From contig NZ_CP085224.1 of the NCBI RefSeq assembly GCF_044803115.1, positions 3,224,001 through 3,288,000 of the forward strand: a DNA stretch of 64,000 nucleotides, given 5' to 3'. A model generated the notes under the pieces. It had not been told where the DNA came from. It did no database searches and saw only the letters and a list, made by a program, of their open reading frames with translations. The stretch comes from Caenispirillum salinarum_A (GTDB lineage: Bacteria > Pseudomonadota > Alphaproteobacteria > Rhodospirillales > Rhodospirillaceae). Positions 59,332-64,000 of this stretch are shown in pieces; position 1 is the first letter of the stretch, and the number at the start of each line of letters is the position of its first letter. The translations under genes were made by a program, and so were the position numbers.

Positions 59332-59987
59332 TGGCGTGGCGGGATCGCTTGAAAACCCTGTGGCGGACCATACGGCGCCCGTCCCGCACGCTCAGCCTGG
59401 GCACGCTCACGCTGGGGGGCTTCGTGGCCGGCGTGGTGTTCTGGGGCGGCTTCAACACGGCGCTGGAGGCCACCAACACCATGACCTTCTGCACCAGCTG
59501 CCACTCCATGGAGAACTACGTCTACGCCGAGCTTCAGGGCACCATCCACGACACCAACCGATCCGGGGTGCGCGCCGGCTGTCCGGACTGCCACGTGCCG
59601 CACGAATGGACCGACAAGATCGCGCGGAAGATGAAGGCCTCCAAGGAAGTCTGGGGCTGGGTCTTCGGCACCATCGACGAGCCCGAGGAATTCGCCGCCC
59701 ACCGCAAGGAGATGGCGCAGCGCGAGTGGAAACGGCTGAAGGCCAACAACAGCCTGGAATGCCGCAACTGCCACAGCGAAGGCGCCATGGACATCACGAA
59801 CCAGGCGCCGCGCGCGGCGCGCGTCCACCAGGAATGGCTTTTTGCCGGCAAGGCGACGTGCATCGACTGCCACAAGGGCATCGCCCACAAGTTGCCCGAC
59901 ATGACTGGCGTGCCGCCGGGGTGGACCGATCCCGACCTGCCCTCGCCGGGCCGTCCGCAGGGGCCGGAAGAACGCTATGAGGATTAG
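59331..59987 (+). CDS. napC: Tetrahaem quinol dehydrogenase NapC
   Basis: 218 residues. One N-terminal membrane anchor (LGTLTLGGFVAGVVFWGGFN) is followed by four haem c motifs: CTSCH, CPDCH, CRNCH and CIDCH, as in the NapC/NirT family. It oxidises membrane quinol and passes electrons to NapB/NapA. The stop is nine bases before the next gene, which encodes a peptidoglycan-binding protein. Confidence 0.95.
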   Translation: MAWRDRLKTLWRTIRRPSRTLSLGTLTLGGFVAGVVFWGGFNTALEATNTMTFCTSCHSMENYVYAELQGTIHDTNRSGVRAGCPDCHVPHEWTDKIARKMKASKEVWGWVFGTIDEPEEFAAHRKEMAQREWKRLKANNSLECRNCHSEGAMDITNQAPRAARVHQEWLFAGKATCIDCHKGIAHKLPDMTGVPPGWTDPDLPSPGRPQGPEERYED

Positions 59988-59996
59988 GAGATCGCC

Positions 59997-61082
59997 ATGA
60001 AGATCACCCTCACCGCCTCCGCCGCCGCGCTCGCGGCTGCGCTGACCGTCGCCTTCGCGCCGCCCGGCGCGCTGGCGCAATCCCAGGGCCAGACACAGTG
60101 GAACGCCGGCGAGCGCACCGTGGCCCAACGCACGGAGACCTACTCCACCGCCGACATCCAGCGCGCCCTGTCGGCGGCCGGCTACAACGCCGGCCCGGTC
60201 GACGGCATCATGGGACCCAGCACCCGGTCGGCCATCCAGGCCTTCCAGCGCGACAACAACCTGTCGGTCACGGGCAGCCCCAATTCGGCGCTCTACCGCG
60301 CGCTGGAGCGTCAGGGCTACCTGACCGCCCGCATGGCCTCGCCGCCTGCCATCGACGACGAGGGCGCCCGCGTGCGCGAGATCGAGCGGGGGCTTGCCCG
60401 CGCCGGTTATGATCCCGGCGCCGTCGACGGCCGCATGAACTGGGAGACCCGCAGCGCCATCCGCGCCCTGCAGCGCGACGCCGGCCTGCGCGCCACCGGC
60501 GAGATGAACGACGCCACCCTGAGCGCCCTGCGCGACCGCGCCGGGCGGCTGGCCGACGAGCCGCGCACCACCGCCGGCGACACGGTCAACCCGGCGCTGG
60601 TGGAGGACGTGCAACTGGCGCTCAGGCAGCGCGGCTATGACAGCGTGTCGGTGACCGGCGAGTTGGACGCCCGCACCCGCTCCGCCATCCGCGACGTCCA
60701 GCGCGAGATGAACCTGCCGCCGACCGGTCAGCCCTCGGCGGAACTGCTGGCGCTCATCGAGAGCCCGCAGGAGGAGGAGCCCGCCCCCACCCGCACGGCC
60801 GACGCCGTGGTCGAGCAGATCGAGATCGCGCTGGCCAACAAGGGCTACGACGTCGGCCCCATCAACGAGGCGGTGGAACCGGCAACGGCGGACGCCATCC
60901 GCACCTATCAGCAGCAGCGCGGGCTGCCGGTCGACGGCCAGCCGACCGAGCAGCTTCTGGCCGACATCCGCCAGTCGGACGTCCAGGCGCCGGAGGCCGA
61001 ACCGCAGCAGGCCGAGGACCCGGCGCAGGAGTTGTTCCGCAGGCTGGGCGAACGGGCCCTGCGCGAAATCCAGGAGCGCTGA
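59997..61082 (+). CDS. Exported protein with four peptidoglycan-binding (PGBD) repeats
   Basis: 361 residues with a signal peptide (...FAPPGALA-QS near 28). Four PG_binding_1 modules follow at about 50-107, 122-178, 196-250 and 268-325. They are recognisable from the recurring IQRALSAAGYNAGPVDGIMG, IERGLARAGYDPGAVDGRMN and similar lines, each followed by TRSAIxxxQ. There is no catalytic domain (no amidase, lysozyme or transpeptidase signature). It probably ties something to the cell wall or scaffolds. It is nine bases after napC and in the same orientation, so co-expression with nitrate reductase is likely, which is unusual. Confidence 0.82.
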   Translation: MKITLTASAAALAAALTVAFAPPGALAQSQGQTQWNAGERTVAQRTETYSTADIQRALSAAGYNAGPVDGIMGPSTRSAIQAFQRDNNLSVTGSPNSALYRALERQGYLTARMASPPAIDDEGARVREIERGLARAGYDPGAVDGRMNWETRSAIRALQRDAGLRATGEMNDATLSALRDRAGRLADEPRTTAGDTVNPALVEDVQLALRQRGYDSVSVTGELDARTRSAIRDVQREMNLPPTGQPSAELLALIESPQEEEPAPTRTADAVVEQIEIALANKGYDVGPINEAVEPATADAIRTYQQQRGLPVDGQPTEQLLADIRQSDVQAPEAEPQQAEDPAQELFRRLGERALREIQER

Positions 61083-61113
61083 CCGAGCCGCGACGGACGT
61101 GCCGCGCCGGGTG

Positions 61114-61653
61114 TCAGACCATACGGCGCAGCACGTCGTCGCGGTCGACGAAGTGGTGCTTGAGGGCCGCCAGCGTGTGCAGGGCGACCAGCGCCGCGGC
61201 CGCGTAGACGCTGTAGAAGTGCACGTCGGTCGCGATGTCCCGCATCGTGTCCGAAACGTCAACCACCGCCGGCACCGAGAACAGGCCGAAGACGGGCACG
61301 GGGTCGCCCGCCTCGGTGGAAATCAGGTAGCCGCTGACGGGCATCACCACCATCAGCGCAACCAGAACAAAATGCACTACGCGCGAGGCAATGAGGTCGA
61401 AGCGGGTCAGCGACAGCGGCGGCCGCGGCCGCCGGTTGACCAGCATCCAGCCCAGCCGCGCCACCACCAGCGCCAGCACGATGAGCCCCAGGCTGCGGTG
61501 CCATGACAGGCTGTCGTGGTAGAGGGGATCGTAGTAGGTCAGTCCCACCATGTACCAGCCCAGCCCGATCAGGCCGATGATCAGGACGGCGATGATCCAG
61601 TGGAACAGCTTGGCGACGAGGCCGTAGCGGTCCTCGGAATTGCGCAGCCGCAT
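61114..61653 (-). CDS. Cytochrome b561 family protein
   Basis: 179 residues with four membrane helices. Haem-ligand histidines lie in LFHWIIAVLIIG, SLSWHRSLGLIVLAL, RVVHFVLVALMVVMPVSGYL and HFYSVYAAAALVALHTLAALKHHF. This is the YodB/CybB type that oxidises quinol or handles superoxide. The ATG at 61653 has GGGAGA six bases ahead; a start at 61671 is possible. It precedes nothing in its direction except the convergent PGBD gene. It probably forms an operon with the upstream YceI gene, as such pairs often do. Confidence 0.9.
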   Translation of the reverse strand: MRLRNSEDRYGLVAKLFHWIIAVLIIGLIGLGWYMVGLTYYDPLYHDSLSWHRSLGLIVLALVVARLGWMLVNRRPRPPLSLTRFDLIASRVVHFVLVALMVVMPVSGYLISTEAGDPVPVFGLFSVPAVVDVSDTMRDIATDVHFYSVYAAAALVALHTLAALKHHFVDRDDVLRRMV

Positions 61654-61727
61654 GACGGTCTCCCGGCCCATGGAAACGAAGGCCGGGGCGGCGCCCTGCG
61701 AAGGACGCGCCGCCCCGCTTTTGGCGG

Positions 61728-62306
61728 TTACTGCCGCACGCCTTCGATCATCAGGGTCATGTCCACGGTCTCGGCGGCCGGACCCAGGTCGTAGGAGATA
61801 CCGAAGTCGTTGCGGTCGAGCGTCGTGGTGCCGATGAAGCCGGCGCGGTATCCGCCCCACGGGTCGTCGCCCTCGCCCACCTTCTCGACCTCGATCTCGA
61901 TGGGCTTGGTGACGCCGTGCAGCGTCAGGTCGCCGGTCATGACGCCGCCGGACTCGTCGCCGGTGAAGCCGGTGCTGACGAAGCGCGCCTCCGGGTATTC
62001 GTCGACGTTCAGGAAGTCCTCGCCGCGCAGGTGCTTGTCGCGCTCGGCGTGGTTGGTGTCGACGCTGGCCGTCGGGATCACGACAGTGATGGCCTGGGCG
62101 CCCGCGCCCTGCTCCGGCGCATAGGTGAAGGTGCCGGAAACGTCGTTGAACCGGCCGTCCATGATGCTGAAGCCCAGGTGGGGGATCTTGAACTCGACGA
62201 ACGAGTGCGCCGGGTCGATCTCGTACTCGGCAGCCTGGGCCAGGCCGGCGGTCATGGCAAGGGCGAGGCCGGCACCGGCCAGGGCGGTAACGCTGGAACG
62301 CAACAT
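61728..62306 (-). CDS. YceI-family periplasmic lipid-binding protein
   Basis: 192 residues with a signal peptide (MLRSSVTALAGAGLALAM...AQA-AE). The mature part has the YceI lipocalin pattern: YEIDPAHSFVEFKIPHLGFS, GRFNDVSGTFTYAPEQ, DKHLRGEDFLNVDEYPEARFVS and GDLTLHGVTKPIEIEV. It is likely to bind isoprenoid-like molecules. I chose the ATG at 62306 because GGAGG lies nine bases before it, whereas upstream ATGs at 62315 and 62333 lack that spacing. Cytochrome b561 follows, a common pairing. Confidence 0.9.
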   Translation of the reverse strand: MLRSSVTALAGAGLALAMTAGLAQAAEYEIDPAHSFVEFKIPHLGFSIMDGRFNDVSGTFTYAPEQGAGAQAITVVIPTASVDTNHAERDKHLRGEDFLNVDEYPEARFVSTGFTGDESGGVMTGDLTLHGVTKPIEIEVEKVGEGDDPWGGYRAGFIGTTTLDRNDFGISYDLGPAAETVDMTLMIEGVRQ

Positions 62307-62426
62307 AAGGGTCATCCTCCGGAAATGGATCATGGCCCCAGGCTATGCGTTCTCCAGCCCGCGCGAAACAGGGCGATGGGCAACCAACTGTTTCCGCGAG
62401 GGAAACGATGAACGTCGACCGCCGCC

Positions 62427-63230
62427 TCAGCGCCGGCCAAGCAGAACGCCGGCCAGCGGGCTGAGGGCGAACAGCGCGACCGCCGCCGCCACCACCGACG
62501 GCCCCGCCGGCGTGTCCCAGTTGGCGCTGCCGACCAGCCCCAGCACCACGGCCGCCGCGCCCAGCCCGGCGGCGATGGTGGCCATGGCTTCCGGCGAGGC
62601 GGCGAAGCGGCGGGCCGTGGCGGCGGGAATGATGAGCATGGCGGTGATCAGCAGCACGCCGATGATCTTCATGGCGACCGCCACCACCACGGCGATCACC
62701 AGCATGAAGGCAACCTGAACGGCCGTCACCGGCACGCCCTCCGCCTGGGCGACCTCGGGCGAGACGGTGGCGGCCAGCAGCGGGCGCCACAGCCATAACA
62801 GCACCGCCAGCGCCGCCAGCCCGCCGCCCCAGATCCAGGCCAGGTCTGCGGGCATCACCGCCAGGATGTCGCCGAACAGATAGGCCATGAGATCGACGCG
62901 CACCGTTTCCATGCTCGCCAGCAGGATGACGCCCAGCGCCAGGGTGCCGTGGCTGAATATGCCCAGAAGCGTGTCCGAGGCGTGCCGTCCGCGCCGCCCC
63001 AGGATGGTCAGGAAGGCCACCAGCACCGCCCCCACGGCCATGATGCCGATCACCGGGTCGGCCCCCAGCAGCAGCCCGAGGCCGACACCCGTCAGCGCCG
63101 AATGCGCCACCGTGTCGCCGAAGTACGCCATGCGCCGCCACACAACAAAGCAGCCCAGCGGCCCCGCCACCAGGGCCACGCCCAGCCCGGCGGCCAGGGC
63201 GCGCAGGATGAAGTCCTCCAGCAGGATCAT
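62427..63230 (-). CDS. znuB: Zinc ABC transporter permease ZnuB
   Basis: 267 residues with about eight membrane helices. It has the ABC-3 permease features RRMAYFGDTVAHSALTGVGLG and VAMKIIGVLLITAMLIIPAATARRFA. It imports Zn2+ (or Mn2+) together with ZnuC and a periplasmic protein not present in this window. The start overlaps the znuC stop by 4 bases (63227-63230). Confidence 0.9.
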   Translation of the reverse strand: MILLEDFILRALAAGLGVALVAGPLGCFVVWRRMAYFGDTVAHSALTGVGLGLLLGADPVIGIMAVGAVLVAFLTILGRRGRHASDTLLGIFSHGTLALGVILLASMETVRVDLMAYLFGDILAVMPADLAWIWGGGLAALAVLLWLWRPLLAATVSPEVAQAEGVPVTAVQVAFMLVIAVVVAVAMKIIGVLLITAMLIIPAATARRFAASPEAMATIAAGLGAAAVVLGLVGSANWDTPAGPSVVAAAVALFALSPLAGVLLGRR

Positions 63231-64000
63231 GGCGCGCCCTCCCCGATGCGGGCCGCGGAAACGTGGCCGTGGGTCGGATCGTCGCAGTGGGCCGGATCGT
63301 GGGGCGGCACGGGATTGCCGTGCAGGTCGTGGTCGTGGTCATGCTGGTGGCGGTAGATCGCCACCTCCGCCGCCAGGTCGCCGAACAGCCGGCGGTATTC
63401 CGGATTGCCCGCCACCGCCCGCGGCTCGCCGTGGCAGCAGACGTGGCGCTGCAGGCAGATCACCCGGTCGGTGGCGGCCATGACCACATGCAGATCGTGG
63501 CTGATCATCAGCACCGCGCAGTCGTGGCGCTCCCGCACGCGGCGGATCAGTTCGTAGATTTCCGCCTGGCCGGACTGGTCGACGCCCTGGGTCGGCTCGT
63601 CCAGCACCAGCAGGTCGGGGTCCCGCAGCAGAGCCCGGGCCAGCAGCACGCGCTGGGTTTCGCCGCCGGACAGTTCCGCCATGCTTTTACCCATGAGATG
63701 CGCCGCGCCGGTCTCGGCCAGCGCCTCTTCCACCTGCGCGCGGGACGCCCGGCGGGTGAGCGTCATCAGGCGCTTGACCGACAGCGGCAGCACCGGGTCG
63801 AGGTGCAGCTTCTGCGGCACATAGCCGAGCGTGAGGCCCGGCCGGCGCTCCACCGAGCCGGCATCGGCCGAAAGCAGGCCGATCAGCACGCGCACCAGAG
63901 TCGTCTTCCCGGCCCCGTTGGGGCCGACCAGGGTGACGATCTCGCCGGCGTTCACGTGGATGTCCACGCCGTCGAGGATGGTCTGGCCGTCGCGGGTGAA
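63227..64000 (-). CDS. znuC: Zinc ABC transporter ATP-binding protein ZnuC, cut by window edge
   Basis: 258 codons are visible; the frame continues past 64000 (upstream residues read FTRDGQTILDG), so the true start is outside. Walker A is LVGPNGAGKTTLVRVL, the signature is ELSGGETQRVLLARA, Walker B is LLVLDEPTQGVD and the switch is MISHDLHVV. The C-terminal 40 residues are His/Asp-rich (HQHDHDHDLHGN, HDPAHCDDPTHGH), as in several ZnuC proteins, and may bind zinc as a sensor. It is coupled to znuB. Confidence 0.92.
   Translation of the reverse strand, partial: FTRDGQTILDGVDIHVNAGEIVTLVGPNGAGKTTLVRVLIGLLSADAGSVERRPGLTLGYVPQKLHLDPVLPLSVKRLMTLTRRASRAQVEEALAETGAAHLMGKSMAELSGGETQRVLLARALLRDPDLLVLDEPTQGVDQSGQAEIYELIRRVRERHDCAVLMISHDLHVVMAATDRVICLQRHVCCHGEPRAVAGNPEYRRLFGDLAAEVAIYRHQHDHDHDLHGNPVPPHDPAHCDDPTHGHVSAARIGEGAP

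Noticed and set aside
60050..61082. Internal repeats of the PGBD protein as a DNA tandem repeat
   Set aside because: The repetition is at protein level only (four divergent PG_binding_1 modules); the nucleotide copies are not close.

Overview
The window is a GC-rich, densely coded stretch that looks like an alphaproteobacterial chromosome, probably Rhodospirillales-like. That placement is inferred from gene content: a TRAP malonate system, crotonyl-CoA carboxylase/reductase with an ScfR-type regulator, a three-subunit membrane formate dehydrogenase, napEFDABC, DUF1127 and imelysin clusters. No rRNA, tRNA, CRISPR array, insertion sequence or phage gene was seen. Both ends cut genes (a glutathione S-transferase on the left, znuC on the right).

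Layout. 1-7 kb: malonate catabolism (malonyl-CoA decarboxylase, TRAP transporter, GntR regulator, malonyl-CoA synthetase). 7-24 kb: a molybdenum/tungsten and formate block. It holds two moeA paralogues around mobB, fdhCBA with a TAT-signal peptide protein and a TorD-like chaperone, DUF3306, a MobA-DUF3305 fusion, fdhD, a large polyferredoxin, and a tungstate ABC transporter split into two convergent units around a helix-turn-helix/binding-protein regulator. 24-28 kb: an ScfR-type regulator and a crotonyl-CoA carboxylase/reductase with a C-terminal CBS pair. 28-37 kb: a DUF1127 protein, a 1531-residue regulator (winged helix/BTAD, alpha/beta hydrolase, degenerate cyclase, AAA ATPase, TPR), a truncated haemoglobin, two flavoprotein oxidoreductases and an OsmC protein.

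37-46 kb is the most unusual part. Five translationally coupled genes encode a periplasmic binding protein, a multi-PAS histidine kinase, a stand-alone receiver, a receiver-adenylate cyclase and a CRP-family regulator. Read in order they form a complete path from extracellular ligand to phosphorelay to cAMP to transcription. The operon is flanked by two genes (a flavoprotein and an exported repeat protein). Each has a TGTG-N8-CACA palindrome centred exactly 32 bp from a -10-like hexamer, which is the geometry of a class II CRP promoter.

46-51 kb: an iron-related imelysin / di-haem oxidoreductase / imelysin / DUF1513 operon behind a Fur-like palindrome. 52-61 kb: pyruvate formate-lyase and its activase, then the periplasmic nitrate reductase operon and a protein with four peptidoglycan-binding repeats. 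61-64 kb: cytochrome b561, YceI, and ZnuBC zinc uptake.

Several blocks fit one anaerobic economy (inference): Pfl makes formate, the Mo/W formate dehydrogenase oxidises it into the quinone pool, and Nap drains quinol to nitrate, with cofactor synthesis and metal uptake encoded nearby. A second regulatory signal is a matched pair of TTCCAC direct-repeat arrays with 12-bp period, one before the DUF1127 gene and one before the OsmC gene. They resemble the sites bound by SARP/BTAD regulators such as the giant protein encoded beside the first array.
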